Part shown: positions 17,069 to 26,068 of the stretch, in pieces
How positions within the stretch are numbered: the first letter of the stretch is position 1
How the letters are laid out: every line of letters begins with the position of its first letter
Assembly (NCBI RefSeq): GCF_014197795.1
Contig: NZ_JACIGI010000007.1
Span: 32,001 to 96,000, forward strand
Direction of reading: 5' to 3'
DNA length: 64,000 bases
Source of the DNA: Roseospira goensis
Lineage (GTDB): Bacteria > Pseudomonadota > Alphaproteobacteria > Rhodospirillales > Rhodospirillaceae
The notes under the pieces: generated by a model
Database searches by the model: none
Seen by the model: only the letters and a program-made list of their open reading frames with translations
What the model was told of the DNA's origin: nothing
Translations under genes and position numbers: made by a program

Positions 17069-18028
17069 TTACGGGCGCAGGTCCGCCAGCGCCTGCACGA
17101 TCGCCCGCCGGATCCCCGGCTCCATGGCGGCGTGGCCGGCGTCGGGCACCATGACCAGCCGGCTGCCGGGCCAGGCCGTGTGCAGCTCCCAGGCGCTGGT
17201 GGGCGGGCAGACGAGATCATAGCGGCCCTGGATCAGGATCGCCGGCAGGTGCGCGATGCGGTCGATGTCGCGCAGCAACTGCCCCTCGTCCAGGAACCCC
17301 TGGTGCATCATGTAGTGGGCCTCCATGCGCGCGAGCGGCAGGCAGGCGTCCGCCGGGGTGTCGCTGAGGCGCGGGACCAGGCGGGAGCAGGCCTCCTCGT
17401 AGCGGCTCCAGGCTACCGCCGCCGGGCCGTGCACCCCCGGATCGGGGTCGCACAGGCGGCGGTAGTAGCTCTGCAGCGGCGTCGCCCGCTCCGCTGCCGG
17501 CAGGAAGTCGAGGAAGGCGTGACGGGCCTCGGGGAAAAAGTGCCCCATGCCGTTCAGGAACCAGTCGACCTCGCGGGCGCGGAACAGGAAGATGCCGCGC
17601 AGCACGAAGCCGAGGCAGCGATCCGGATGGCGCTGTCCGTAGGCGAGGGCGAGCGTGCTGCCCCAGGAGCCGCCCAGCACCAGCCACCGGTCGAGGCCGA
17701 GGTGGCGGCGCAGCCGCTCGATGTCCGCAACAAGGTCCCAGGTGGTGTTGCCGTCGAGCGTGGCGCGCGGCGACGAGCGGCCGCAGCCGCGCTGGTCGAA
17801 CAGGACCGCGCGATGCCGGCCGGGGTCGAAGAAGCGGCGGTAGGTCGGCGCGATGCCGGCGCCCGGACCGCCGTGCAGGAACAGCACCGGCAGGCCGTCG
17901 GGGCGGCCGCACTGTTCCCAGTACAGCGCATGTCCGTCCGCCACCGGCAACACGCCCGAGTCAAAGGGTGTGATGGGCGGATGAAGGTCGCGAAGGTCGG
18001 TCTGCGTGTTGGCGGCGTTGGCGCTCAA
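17069..18028 (-). CDS. pip: Proline iminopeptidase
   Basis: Serine alpha/beta-hydrolase that removes N-terminal proline from peptides in the cytoplasm. The oxyanion motif HGGPGAG is near residue 51, DQRGCGRSSP follows, and the nucleophile elbow GGSWGS is near residue 119. The late Asp (QGRYDLVCP) and His (PDAGHAAMEP) complete the triad. The cap region with AWSRYEEA and the EAHYMMHQGFL block is diagnostic for peptidase family S33 Pip. Length 319 aa. It converges on the broken cNMP gene with only 16 bases between. Confidence 0.94.
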   Translation of the reverse strand: MSANAANTQTDLRDLHPPITPFDSGVLPVADGHALYWEQCGRPDGLPVLFLHGGPGAGIAPTYRRFFDPGRHRAVLFDQRGCGRSSPRATLDGNTTWDLVADIERLRRHLGLDRWLVLGGSWGSTLALAYGQRHPDRCLGFVLRGIFLFRAREVDWFLNGMGHFFPEARHAFLDFLPAAERATPLQSYYRRLCDPDPGVHGPAAVAWSRYEEACSRLVPRLSDTPADACLPLARMEAHYMMHQGFLDEGQLLRDIDRIAHLPAILIQGRYDLVCPPTSAWELHTAWPGSRLVMVPDAGHAAMEPGIRRAIVQALADLRP

Positions 18029-18095
18029 ACTGGTCCCCCAGGACTGAGTCTCGGGCGTGCGGTGGGCGCCGCCGGGGCGCCCGGCCCGCCCTTCC

Positions 18096-18794
18096 TTACG
18101 ACGGGCACCCCCCCGAAGACCACTGTTTTTCGATGTCGTCGCGGCGCGATCGCGGGGCCAGCGCCCGGGCCGCGACGGCCAGGTCGGCGGGTCGGTCGAT
18201 GTCCAACACCACCCCCGGGTCGGCGACCGGGACGCGGATCAGACGGTCGGGCCGAGCCTGCAGGAGGGCGCGCCCGCCGATGTCGCCGTCGAGGCCGGCC
18301 AGGGCGGCCCGATGGGCGCATCCCCACAGCACCGGATGGCCGGGCCGCCCGCCGTGCACCGGGCGCGCGATCGCCCGCTCCGGCGCGGCGGCGGCGCCCC
18401 AGGCCGCCGCCACCGCCGCCACGCTGGCGGGGGCGATCGTCGGCATGTCGCCCAGGGCCACCATGATCCCGTCGAGCCCGCTCCCGGGCAGGGCCACGAC
18501 GCCGGTCGCCAGCGAGACCCCGAGGCCGGCGGCGGGATCGGGTGAGGCGACCGCGCGGTAGTCCAGCCCTGCCAGCGCGGCCGCCACCGCCTCGGCGTCG
18601 CGCCCGGTGACCACCACCCGGGGCGCATCGGGCAGCGCCGCGGCCAGGGCGGCGGCGGCATGGCGCACCACGGGGGCGCCGTGCAGGTCCCGCAGCAGTT
18701 TGTTCGGTCCGCCCATGCGCCGGCCCAGCCCGGCGGCCAGCAGGACGACCCCGAGCCGTCCTGGCGCCGCCGTGGGCACCGGCCGGACCGTCAC
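18096..18794 (-). CDS. MobA/MocA-like molybdenum cofactor nucleotidyltransferase family protein
   Basis: NTP-transferase with the signature LLAAGLGRRMGGPNKLL at residues ~15-31, then VVTGRDAEAV, ALGDMP (metal-binding Asp) and GGRPGHPVLWG. These match MocA/MobA-type enzymes that add cytidine or guanosine to molybdopterin, but the specific nucleotide cannot be read off. The GTG at 18794 overlaps the stop of the SDR gene (GTGA) and has GGAG upstream, so the pair is coupled. Length 232 aa. No molybdoenzyme gene lies nearby. Confidence 0.8.
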   Translation of the reverse strand: MTVRPVPTAAPGRLGVVLLAAGLGRRMGGPNKLLRDLHGAPVVRHAAAALAAALPDAPRVVVTGRDAEAVAAALAGLDYRAVASPDPAAGLGVSLATGVVALPGSGLDGIMVALGDMPTIAPASVAAVAAAWGAAAAPERAIARPVHGGRPGHPVLWGCAHRAALAGLDGDIGGRALLQARPDRLIRVPVADPGVVLDIDRPADLAVAARALAPRSRRDDIEKQWSSGGCPS

Positions 18795-19681
18795 GCCGAG
18801 GACTCCGCGGCGGCGGTCTCGGCCAGGATGGCCCGCAGGCCGTCGCGATAGGTCGGGTGCCGCAGGCGCACCTTCAGCCGTCCCTTGAGGCGCCCGTTCC
18901 ACACCCGCCGGGTGTCGGCGTAGAAGCTGCGGGCCATCGGCGACAGCTCGGCCTCCGCCAGCGGCACCTCCGGCGGCGGCGTCACGCCCAACAGGGCACA
19001 GGCCTCCGCCACCACGTCCTGGGGCGGGGCCGGTTCGTCGTCGGCCACGGCGTACAACGCGCCGGGTTCCGGGTGCGCCATGGCGGCGCGCAGCACCTGC
19101 ACGATGTCGTCGACGTGGATGCGGCACACCACGTGCCCGGGCTTAACCACACGGTGGGCGCGGCCGGCGCGCACGCTGTCCAGCGCGCTGCGGCCGGGGC
19201 CGTAGATGCCGGCCAGGCGGAACACCTCGACCGGGCGGCCGTGCTGGCGCCACAGGTCCAGCCAGCTCGTCTCGGCTGCCAGGCGGCGCCGCGACCGCTC
19301 CTGCGTCGGGCGCGGCGGCGTCATCTCGTCGACCCAGGCCCCGCCGCTGTCCCCATAGACCCCGGTGGTCGACAGGTAGCCGATCCACCGCACGCCCGCC
19401 GCCGCCGCCAGCGCGTCGCCGAGGGTCTCGAGCACCGGGTCGCCGGCCTCGTCGGGCGGAATCGAGACCAGCACGTGGGAGACCCGATCCAGGGTGCCGC
19501 GCGGCAGCGGGTGGTCGCGGTCGAACACCAGGCCCTCGATGCCGTCGCGGGCCAGCGCGGCGGCCCCGTCGGCGGTGCGGTGGGTGCCGGCGACGGTCCA
19601 GCCGTGTGCGAGGACCTCCCGGGCCAGGCGGCGGGCGGTGTAGCCGAACCCGAGACAGAGCAGGTGGGGCGGGGCGGACAT
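18791..19681 (-). CDS. SDR-family NAD(P)-dependent epimerase/dehydratase-like protein
   Basis: Extended-type SDR protein of the YeeZ-like group. The N-terminal Rossmann motif is degenerate (CLGFGYTARRLA), followed by HRTADG, LVSIPPD and YLSTTGVYGDSGG, with FRLAGIYGPGRSAL as the substrate-loop region. The YxxxK pair is replaced, as in many YeeZ relatives, so catalysis may differ. GGAGG precedes the ATG at 19681; an upstream extension to 19933 would be Ala/Pro-rich and antisense to the TPR gene. Length 296 aa. Substrate unknown. Confidence 0.82.
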   Translation of the reverse strand: MSAPPHLLCLGFGYTARRLAREVLAHGWTVAGTHRTADGAAALARDGIEGLVFDRDHPLPRGTLDRVSHVLVSIPPDEAGDPVLETLGDALAAAAGVRWIGYLSTTGVYGDSGGAWVDEMTPPRPTQERSRRRLAAETSWLDLWRQHGRPVEVFRLAGIYGPGRSALDSVRAGRAHRVVKPGHVVCRIHVDDIVQVLRAAMAHPEPGALYAVADDEPAPPQDVVAEACALLGVTPPPEVPLAEAELSPMARSFYADTRRVWNGRLKGRLKVRLRHPTYRDGLRAILAETAAAESSA

Positions 19682-19817
19682 CGGGCCTCCGGGCGGTGGC
19701 GTGGGGGACGGGCGCGGCCCGTGCGTGCCCGAGACATAGGCCGGATCGCGCCCCGTGACGAGGGGGGGCGCGCCGCCTATCATCGGGCCCCGACCGATGC
19801 CCCAGGGAGCTGCGCCC

Positions 19818-20672
19818 ATGTCCGATCCCCGCTCGCCGATGGTGCGCACCGCCGCCCGGATCGCGGGCCTCGCCGTGGCCGTCGCCGGGGTGGCCGTCGC
19901 CGGGGCGGCGGGCACCGGGCCGGCCCGTGCCACCGCTCTCCCGGTGGAGGATCCGCGCGCGGCCTATGCCGCCTGCCTGGACCTGGCCGAAAGCGACCCT
20001 CAACGGGCCTTCGGGGCGGCGGTGGCATGGCAGGGCCTGGGCGGGGGCGAGCCGGCCCGGCACTGCGCCGCCGTCGCGCTGTTCGGCCTGGGTGAGTACG
20101 CCGCCGCGGCCGAGCGCCTGGAGGGACTGGCCCGGGACAGCCGCCGCGGGTTGCCGTTGCGCCTGGAGGCCCTGGCCCAGGCCGGAGCGGCCTGGCTGCG
20201 GGCGGGCCGTCCGGGGCGGGCCGAGGCGGTCCTGGACACCGCCATCGCGCTGACCGAGGGGGCGACGGCGGAGGCGCGCGACCGGCTGCCCGGGCTGCTG
20301 ATCGACCGCGCCACGGCGCGCGCCGACCGCGGCCGTGATCTGGAAGCGGCGCGCGACCTCGACCGTGCCCTGGACCTGCGGCCGAACGATGTCGAGGCCC
20401 GGGTGTTGCGGGCCAGCGCCCTGCGCCGCCTGGAGTCGCTGGCGGCGGCGCGGGCGGACGCCGAGGCGGCGCTGGCCCTGGTGCCGGCGCATCCCGGCGC
20501 GCTGCTGGAACTGGGCAACGTCCACCGCCTGCAGGGGGCCGCCGACCGGGCGCGGCGGACGTGGTTGCTCCTGCTCGCGGTCGCGCCCGACAGCCCGGAG
20601 GCGGCGGCCGCCCGCGACAACCTCGCGCGGCTCGACATGGCGGGGCCTGAGGGGGCCTTTCAGCCGCAATAA
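19818..20672 (+). CDS. Secreted tetratricopeptide-repeat protein
   Basis: A signal-like hydrophobic segment (residues ~12-32, ending ARA) precedes five or so helical TPR-like pairs. The clearest are DLEAARDLDRALDLRPNDVEA, SLAAARADAEAALALVPAHPGA and GAADRARRTWLLLLAVAPDSP. TPR proteins scaffold other proteins; the partner is unknown. AGGGAG supports the ATG at 19818. Length 284 aa. Divergent from the SDR gene and 141 bases before the deacetylase-like gene. Confidence 0.75.
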   Translation: MSDPRSPMVRTAARIAGLAVAVAGVAVAGAAGTGPARATALPVEDPRAAYAACLDLAESDPQRAFGAAVAWQGLGGGEPARHCAAVALFGLGEYAAAAERLEGLARDSRRGLPLRLEALAQAGAAWLRAGRPGRAEAVLDTAIALTEGATAEARDRLPGLLIDRATARADRGRDLEAARDLDRALDLRPNDVEARVLRASALRRLESLAAARADAEAALALVPAHPGALLELGNVHRLQGAADRARRTWLLLLAVAPDSPEAAAARDNLARLDMAGPEGAFQPQ

Positions 20673-20813
20673 ATGTGTGGAATGCCAGTCCCTTGAAGAC
20701 CCATCTTGCCAGGTCACTTGAGCTGGATTAGGGTTTGGGGAACGCCCTGGCGCTGCGCTAGACTTGGTGCGGGGCGGACGGCATTTCTACGCAGGGCGCG
20801 GCGGGCACGAGAG

Positions 20814-22349
20814 ATGGCGACACGCGGAACAGGCTCGGGACGCGGCGGCGGGACGGGGGCCACCCCGACCGGGCGCACGGGGTCGCGGGCGCGGCGTCCC
20901 AAGGCATCGGGTCCGGCCACGGCGACCAAGCCCGTCAAGGCGGGGTCCAGACCGGCGGCCAAGACGGCGCCCAAGACGGCGCCCCGGGCCTCCGCCAAGG
21001 CGCCCGGGAAACCAGCCGCAAAGTCAGCCGGAACGTCAGTCGGAAAGTCGGGGGGCAAGCCGCCGGCGCGCGGCCGGGCCGAGGGTGGTCGGCCGAACTG
21101 GGCCGTTTCCGGCAACCGGGGGGCCCGCGCCGCCATGGGCGGGGCGCCGCCGGGCATCGGGCGCCGGGCGGTCATCGGGGGCACCCTGCTGTTCGCCGTC
21201 GGGATGGGGCTCGGTCTGCATCTGCGCGGCGGCGGGGGCGGGGCGGGCACGACCCCGGCCGAGCCCGTGGCCACGCCGCTGCCGCCCCGGCGGCCGCCGC
21301 CGGGGACCGTGACCGTGGCCGACGTGCCCGCCGCCGAGGCGGTGCGCATCGACCTGCCGGTGGCCGAGGGTGCGATGCCCGACGTGCTGGTCGCGCCGGC
21401 GCGGCCGGCCCGGGTGGCGGTGCCGGACCGCACGGTGCTGGCCCACCTTCCACCGGAGCCTGCCACACCGGAACCGGCCGCACCGGAGCCGGCCGCGATC
21501 GGGGTCCGCCCCGGTGTGAAACCGGCCGCCGGGCCTGCGCCTGCGCCTGTGTCGGCCACGCCGCCACGGACGGTACCGACGGCACCGATGGCAGGGTCGC
21601 CACCGCGCGCGCCGGCGACCCCGCGGCCGCCGCTGTGGCTGGCGAATGCCCGCAACGTCGCGCATCCCGGCCGGCGCCCGATGGTGGCCGTGGTGATCGA
21701 CGACCTGGGCCTGGACCGCGACCGCACGGCCCGGGTGTCGGCGCTGCCGGGGCCGCTGACGCTGTCGTTCATGGCCTACGCCGAAGCCCTCCCGGCGCAG
21801 GCGCGGGCCGGCCGCGCCTTCGGGCACGAACTGATGCTGCACATGCCGATGCAGCCCAGCAGCGCCCAGGTGAACCCGGGCCCGGGGGCGTTGCTGGTGG
21901 GGCAGAGCGCGGGGGAGATCCGGCGCCGCCTGGAGCGCGCCCTGGCGGCGTTCTCCGGCTACGTCGGTCTGAACAACCACATGGGCTCGCGCTTCACCGC
22001 CGACACCGCGGGCATGCATGTCGTCATGGACATGGCGCGCCGGCGCGAGCTGCTGTTCCTGGACAGCCGCACCACCGGGGCCTCGGTGGCGCCGCGGCTG
22101 GCGCCGGCGGCCGGGGTGCCATTCCTGGAACGCACGGTGTTCCTGGATCACGACCCGGCGCGCGCCGCCGTGGACCGGCAACTGACCGTGCTGGAGCGGC
22201 TGGCCGTGCAGCACGGCCATGCCATCGCCATCGGCCACCCGCGCGACGCCACCATCGCCGCCTTGGCGGCGTGGATCGAGCCGGCGCGGGCCCGTGGGCT
22301 GGCGCTGGTGCCGGCGAGCGCGGTGGCGCGCTTCGCCCGCGCGGTGTAG
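20814..22349 (+). CDS. Divergent polysaccharide deacetylase family protein
   Basis: The C-terminal ~230 residues match the divergent polysaccharide deacetylase family (DUF610/YibQ): MVAVVIDDLGLDR, LTLSFMAYAEALP, HELMLHMPMQP, GYVGLNNHMGSRFT and IAIGHPRDATI. Before it lie a Lys/Ala/Arg-rich cytoplasmic tail, a membrane helix (IGGTLLFAVGMGLGLHL, residues ~119-135) and a Pro-rich periplasmic linker. The family often sits near cell-envelope genes; the substrate is unknown. The ATG at 20814 is chosen over 20706 because the N-terminal Lys-rich tail starts there; its ribosome site is weak. Length 511 aa, long because of the linkers. Confidence 0.85.
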   Translation: MATRGTGSGRGGGTGATPTGRTGSRARRPKASGPATATKPVKAGSRPAAKTAPKTAPRASAKAPGKPAAKSAGTSVGKSGGKPPARGRAEGGRPNWAVSGNRGARAAMGGAPPGIGRRAVIGGTLLFAVGMGLGLHLRGGGGGAGTTPAEPVATPLPPRRPPPGTVTVADVPAAEAVRIDLPVAEGAMPDVLVAPARPARVAVPDRTVLAHLPPEPATPEPAAPEPAAIGVRPGVKPAAGPAPAPVSATPPRTVPTAPMAGSPPRAPATPRPPLWLANARNVAHPGRRPMVAVVIDDLGLDRDRTARVSALPGPLTLSFMAYAEALPAQARAGRAFGHELMLHMPMQPSSAQVNPGPGALLVGQSAGEIRRRLERALAAFSGYVGLNNHMGSRFTADTAGMHVVMDMARRRELLFLDSRTTGASVAPRLAPAAGVPFLERTVFLDHDPARAAVDRQLTVLERLAVQHGHAIAIGHPRDATIAALAAWIEPARARGLALVPASAVARFARAV

Positions 22350-22361
22350 GGGGCGCCCGGG

Positions 22362-22553
22362 TTACAGCCGGCGGCGGGCGCGCGGCCCCAGAAAGAACCA
22401 GGCGATCAGGCCGGCCAGCGGCAGGAACAGCAGGGCCGCCAGCCACAGTGCCTTGGGCAGCGGGTCGGCGTCGCTGCCCAGGACGTGCATGGCGGCCCAC
22501 AGGACGACGATCAGGAAAAGCAGGCCGAGGAGGCCGAACTCCAGTCCGAACAC
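22362..22553 (-). CDS. Small membrane protein with phospholipase D N-terminal-type domain
   Basis: Two predicted membrane helices (FGLLGLLFLIVVLWAAMHVL and ALWLAALLFLPLAGLIAWFF) separated by a short loop, ending LGPRARRRL, match the PLDc_N domain (short two-helix proteins of unknown role). The GTG at 22553 is preferred because GAAGGGA lies upstream and the frame further up runs through a 13-bp tandem repeat. Length 63 aa. It converges on the deacetylase gene with 12 bases between. Confidence 0.7.
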   Translation of the reverse strand: MFGLEFGLLGLLFLIVVLWAAMHVLGSDADPLPKALWLAALLFLPLAGLIAWFFLGPRARRRL

Positions 22554-22570
22554 GGGGCGGGGTCCCTTCG

Positions 22571-22609
22571 TGGTGAGTGGGCGTGGTGAGTGGGCGTGGT
22601 GAGTGGGGC
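22571..22609. repeat. 13-bp tandem repeat, three copies
   Basis: TGGTGAGTGGGCG repeats three times (the last copy ends GGGG) directly upstream of the small PLDc_N-type gene. It probably reflects slippage; it could alter the distance to that gene's promoter. Confidence 0.85.
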
Positions 22610-22640
22610 GCGGCGGCAAGTCGTCCAACCGGCGTCGCCG

Positions 22641-23450
22641 TTACGCGGATCGGGAAGACAATGGGGGCAGGCGATCGAGAAAGCCACCCATGGCGTCCAG
22701 CGTGGCCTGGGGCGCCTCGGCGTGCACCCAGTGCCCGGCGTCCGGCACGGTCTCGACCGTGGCGGCCGGGAACAGGGCGCGCAAGGTGGCGTGGTGCGCG
22801 GGGCGGACGTAATCCGAGGCGCCGCCCGCGAGAATCAGCGTCGGCCCCTCGTAGCACGCCCCCGGCGGTGGGTCCGGCCACCCGGAGATCGTCGCCATGC
22901 CGTCGAGCAGGGCGCGCAGGTTAAGGCGCCAGCGCGGACCGGGGGCGTCCGGACCGCCCAGGTCGAGGTTCTGCAAGAGGAAGGCGCGGATGCCGGGATC
23001 GGGCACCGCGGCGGCCAGGCGCGCGTCGGCGTCGGCGCGGCGCGTCACCCCGTCCAGGGGCAGGTCGCGCATGGCCAGGGCGTAAGCCTCCAGCCCGTGC
23101 CCATAGGCCACCGGGGCCACGTCCACGGCGATCAGCGCGCGCACCCGATCGGGGCTTTCCAGGGCCAGCCGCATGGCGGCCTTGCCGCCCATGCTGTGCC
23201 CGGCCACCACCGCCGGCGTGGTCCCGGCGGTCTCGTCCAGCAGCGTGCGCAAATCCGCCGCCATGGCCGGATAGTCCATGGCCGCCTCCCAGGGCGAGGC
23301 CCCGTGGTTGCGCAGGTCGGGGGTGATGACGCGCCAGCCTTGCGCGGCGAGCCGGCGGGCGATCAGGCCCCAGTTGCGGCCGGATCCGAACAGGCCATGG
23401 AGGATGACAAGCGGGGGGCCGTCGCCGACGGCGGTCCGGTGCAGGTGCAT
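22641..23450 (-). CDS. Alpha/beta-fold hydrolase (YbfF-like esterase)
   Basis: Contains HGLFGSGRNWG (oxyanion region), DLRNHGASPW, the nucleophile elbow GHSMGGKAAM, and late PDAGHWVHAEAP with the catalytic His. This order and wording fit the YbfF/ABHD11 group of small acyl esterases. The ATG at 23450 is where likeness begins (MHLHRTAVGDGPPLVILHG); the open frame upstream is Pro/Arg-rich low complexity. Length 269 aa. Physiological substrate unknown. Confidence 0.88.
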   Translation of the reverse strand: MHLHRTAVGDGPPLVILHGLFGSGRNWGLIARRLAAQGWRVITPDLRNHGASPWEAAMDYPAMAADLRTLLDETAGTTPAVVAGHSMGGKAAMRLALESPDRVRALIAVDVAPVAYGHGLEAYALAMRDLPLDGVTRRADADARLAAAVPDPGIRAFLLQNLDLGGPDAPGPRWRLNLRALLDGMATISGWPDPPPGACYEGPTLILAGGASDYVRPAHHATLRALFPAATVETVPDAGHWVHAEAPQATLDAMGGFLDRLPPLSSRSA

Positions 23451-23675
23451 GGGCGGGTCCGATGGATCGAGGACGGGTCCGGGCGGACGCGGCGGACCCC
23501 TGGGGGGGACACCCGCGCGGACCCTATCCCATCGACGCGGCGGCGTGAACCGGTCCCGGGGCCGCCGCGCCGGCGGCGGGGCGCCCGCGCGGGCGCGACC
23601 CCGACGCGCAGGGGCCGGCCTCCTCGCGGCGGCCGGCCCCTCCACACGGTGGCCTCCTCGGTGGTGCCGGCGGGG

Positions 23676-24011
23676 TTACCCGGCGCGGGCCTCCAGCAGG
23701 CGTTGACGGGTGCGGCGGGCGATGCCGGCGACCTCCTCGATCGACAGGCCATCGCGGCTCATCACCAGGCCCACGATCGGGTCGGTCAGCACGCTGTTCA
23801 GGTCCGGCTCGTGGTCGCAGTCCCACACCTGGCTCGGGGTGCCGCCCGAGCAGGGGGAGACCGGGCGCGCCGGCCGGGCCACGCTGGCGCCGGCGCGCGG
23901 ATCGGGCCGGGCGCGTGACGCGGCGGGTGGGGTCTGTGGGTGTTGGGACGCGGCCTTGCGCCAGGGCTGGGCGAGGCGGCGCCGGGTCTGTGCCTGGGCC
24001 TGGTGGGTCAT
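23676..24011 (-). CDS. Hypothetical protein
   Basis: A 111-residue protein of no recognised family. The N-terminal 60 residues are Gln/Arg/Pro-rich and probably disordered. The C-terminal 50 look folded (SVLTDPIVGLVMSRDGLSIEEVAGIARRTRQRLL) and could be two or three helices. GGGAGGA supports the ATG at 24011. A promoter-like element and a TGT-N12-ACA palindrome lie 220-300 bases upstream, so it may be regulated. Confidence 0.6.
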   Translation of the reverse strand: MTHQAQAQTRRRLAQPWRKAASQHPQTPPAASRARPDPRAGASVARPARPVSPCSGGTPSQVWDCDHEPDLNSVLTDPIVGLVMSRDGLSIEEVAGIARRTRQRLLEARAG

Positions 24012-24234
24012 GAACAGTCCTCCCTCTGACGGCCCCGCGTGATTTGTGGTGTGGGTCGTGCCGGATGTGTGTGCGCATGTTTGTTGATTGGGGGCCGTGC
24101 GCGCAGCCCATCGCCGGTCGGGGTCGGGTCCACGGCGGCCCACCCCCTTGCGCGCCCCAGAGTCGGGCGCCCACATCACGGAGGCGGGCCAGCGCGATCG
24201 ACATCGGTCAGGCGATGCCCTGCGGCATACTCGA

Positions 24235-24264
24235 CAAATATGGTCCCTTTTCCGGCACTGTCAA
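24235..24264 (-). promoter_or_regulatory. Sigma70-like promoter for the 24011 gene
   Basis: On the minus strand TTGACA (24259-24264) and TATTTG (24235-24240) are 18 bp apart in the only AT-rich island of this gap, pointing at the hypothetical gene 220 bases downstream. The long leader was not seen to hold a known riboswitch. Confidence 0.45.
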
Positions 24265-24288
24265 TTTGTTTCGTCGCAGCCGCTATTT

Positions 24289-24306
24289 TGTGTCACAAAT
24301 TTCACA
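24289..24306. promoter_or_regulatory. TGT-N12-ACA palindrome (PpsR-like) outside the photosynthesis cluster
   Basis: TGTGTCACAAATTTCACA matches the TGT-N12-ACA form seen twice near the photosynthesis genes and sits just upstream of the minus-strand promoter. It is also loosely CRP/FNR-like, and a single site without a partner is weak evidence for PpsR. Confidence 0.35.
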
Positions 24307-24731
24307 ACCTCGACCCTGGTGCGTGCCGGTGTGCGTCGCAATAAACCCCTGGGTCGAGGGCGCGGTCGTCTGAGACGTGCGTGAGGGGCGCGTGAGGGGC
24401 GCGCCGGCGCCGTCACCCCGCCGTGTTGCGGTTGCGTAATTCTCTCACTCCAAGGACGGGTCCGCGCGGCCCTCCCGGGCGTCGGCGCGGCCCCCCCGGC
24501 GGCGCCCCCGCAGACTGGCGATGCAGCGCAGCATGGGCGCCCGATGCGGGTCCTGTGCGCGCCCTATGCCCGCCCTTTGCGCGATTGTCCGGCTTGCCTA
24601 GTCAACCGGTTTGTCAATGGACGGTGCGGGCGGACCGCGGTCCGGACCGGACCGTGGTGTGCGGACGGGCGCCCCCGAGTCGGGGCACCGTCCCGCCACC
24701 AGGTCGGCCGCCAGGATCGGCTGAAGCCGGG

Positions 24732-25862
24732 TCAGCCGAAGGTGGCGATGAAGTAGCCGGCCACCACCGCGGTCCCGATGACGCCGGCCACGTTCGGACC
24801 CATGGCGTGCATCAGCAGGAAGTTGCCCGGATCGGCGCGGCTGCCCTCGACCTGCGAGACGCGCGCCGCCATGGGCACCGCCGAGACCCCGGCGGAGCCG
24901 ATCAGCGGATTGATCTTGTTGGTCTTGATAAACAGGTTCATGCCCTTGGCCATCAGCACGCCGGCGGCGGTGGCGATGCCGAAGGCGACCACGCCCAGGG
25001 CCAGGATCTTGAGGGTCTCAAGCTGCAGGAACCGCTCGCCGGTCATGGTGATGCCGACGCTGGTGCCCAGGAAGATGGTGGTGGCGTTGATGATCTCGTT
25101 CTGCGCCGCCTTGGACAGGCGCTCGGTCACGCCGCACTCGCGCAGGAAATTGCCCAGCATCAGCATGCCGATCAGGGCCGAGGCCGCCGGCACCAGCAGG
25201 ATCACCAGCACGGTGACGATGAGGGCGAACAGCAGCTTTTCCAGGCGCGACACCTGGCGCAGCGAGCGCATGCGGATGCGCCGCTCCTCCGCCGTCGTCA
25301 GCGCCCGCATGACCGGCGGCTGCAACAGCGGCACCAGGGCCATGTAGCTGTAGGCGGCCACCGCGATCGGCGCCAGGAGTTCCGGTGCGAGCTTGTTGGC
25401 GAGGAAGATCGAGGTCGGGCCGTCGGCGCCGCCGATGATGCCGATGGCGCCGGCCTCCTGGGCGCTGAAGCCGATGGCCGTGGCGCCGATGAACGTGGCG
25501 AACACGCCGAACTGGGCCGCCGCCCCCAGCAGCAGGGTACGCGGGGCGGCGATCAGGGGGCCGAAGTCGGTGAGCGCGCCCACGCCCATGAAGATCAGCG
25601 GCGGGAAGATCTCCAGGTGGACGCCCTGCTGGATGTAGTAGAACAGCCCGCCCGGGTGGTCGCCTTCGGGCAGGTTCACCAGCCCCGCGGTCGGCAGGTT
25701 GGCCAGCAGGGCGCCGAAGGCAATCGGCACCAGCAGCAGCGGCTCGAACTTCTTGAACACCGCGAGGTACATCAGCCCCAGCACCACCACCCACATGACG
25801 GCCATGCGCCACGTGATGCCCGGGATGCCGGTGAGGGCGAACAGGTGCTCGAAGGTTTCCAT
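24732..25862 (-). CDS. mmdB: Sodium-translocating decarboxylase beta subunit (OadB/MmdB)
   Basis: Integral membrane subunit that removes CO2 from carboxybiotin and exports Na+. About ten hydrophobic segments are visible. The family's conserved [17 protein letters not shown] block (residues ~142-158) includes the Asp implicated in Na+ and proton handling, and [18 protein letters not shown] with [13 protein letters not shown] close the protein. GGGGAG precedes the ATG at 25862. Length 376 aa. Last gene of a minus-strand run mmdA-mmdD-mmdC-mmdB. A glutaconyl-CoA or oxaloacetate decarboxylase beta subunit would look alike; the alpha subunit decides for methylmalonyl-CoA. Confidence 0.93.
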   Translation of the reverse strand: METFEHLFALTGIPGITWRMAVMWVVVLGLMYLAVFKKFEPLLLVPIAFGALLANLPTAGLVNLPEGDHPGGLFYYIQQGVHLEIFPPLIFMGVGALTDFGPLIAAPRTLLLGAAAQFGVFATFIGATAIGFSAQEAGAIGIIGGADGPTSIFLANKLAPELLAPIAVAAYSYMALVPLLQPPVMRALTTAEERRIRMRSLRQVSRLEKLLFALIVTVLVILLVPAASALIGMLMLGNFLRECGVTERLSKAAQNEIINATTIFLGTSVGITMTGERFLQLETLKILALGVVAFGIATAAGVLMAKGMNLFIKTNKINPLIGSAGVSAVPMAARVSQVEGSRADPGNFLLMHAMGPNVAGVIGTAVVAGYFIATFG

Positions 25863-25930
25863 GGACGGCGCTCCCCAGTGGCGCTTGCCGGTGACGGCCC
25901 GCTTGTCGGACCGGCGACGCTCCAACCCGG

Positions 25931-25987
25931 CCGAGGGCGGACCGCGCGGCATGGGACCTGCTCTCGGGCGCCCATGCCGTGCGTGAC
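25931..25987 (-). repeat. Dispersed palindromic repeat, family B (copy 1)
   Basis: On the minus strand GTCACGCACGGCATGGG and its imperfect inverse surround GCCCGAGAGCAGG. The same sequence with few changes occurs at 50021-50076. Both copies lie in non-coding gaps (here between mmdC and mmdB), suggesting a REP-like element. Confidence 0.7.
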
Positions 25988-26023
25988 CCCGCCCTCACGC
26001 TTTGAGCCGGGGCGGAGTTGCGG

Positions 26024-26058
26024 GATCAATCCGAGTCACGCCGTGAGTCGGATCGATC
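26024..26058. repeat. Dispersed palindrome, family C (copy 1)
   Basis: GATCAATCCGAGTCACG, one base, then CGTGAGTCGGATCGATC: 15 of 17 positions pair. It is a diverged copy of the perfect palindrome at 39271-39309. Confidence 0.75.
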
Positions 26059-26068
26059 ACGATCGGCC

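Larger units (their letters stand above)
24012..24731. other. 720-base gap without a convincing gene
   Basis: The stretch contains an unusually AT-rich core (24230-24310) carrying promoter-like and palindromic elements. The remainder is GC-rich, with only short overlapping open frames that lack ribosome sites or recognisable products. It lies upstream of the 24011 gene and downstream of the mmdB stop. Confidence 0.6.

Noticed and set aside
24289..24306. CRP site
   Set aside because: The palindrome is 18 bp with TGT-N12-ACA spacing rather than the 16-bp TGTGA-N6-TCACA; kept only as a PpsR-like candidate at low confidence.
24039..24384. Small plus-strand genes in the 24 kb gap
   Set aside because: Three overlapping frames of similar length, no ribosome site, no recognisable product, and they run across the promoter-like AT-rich patch.
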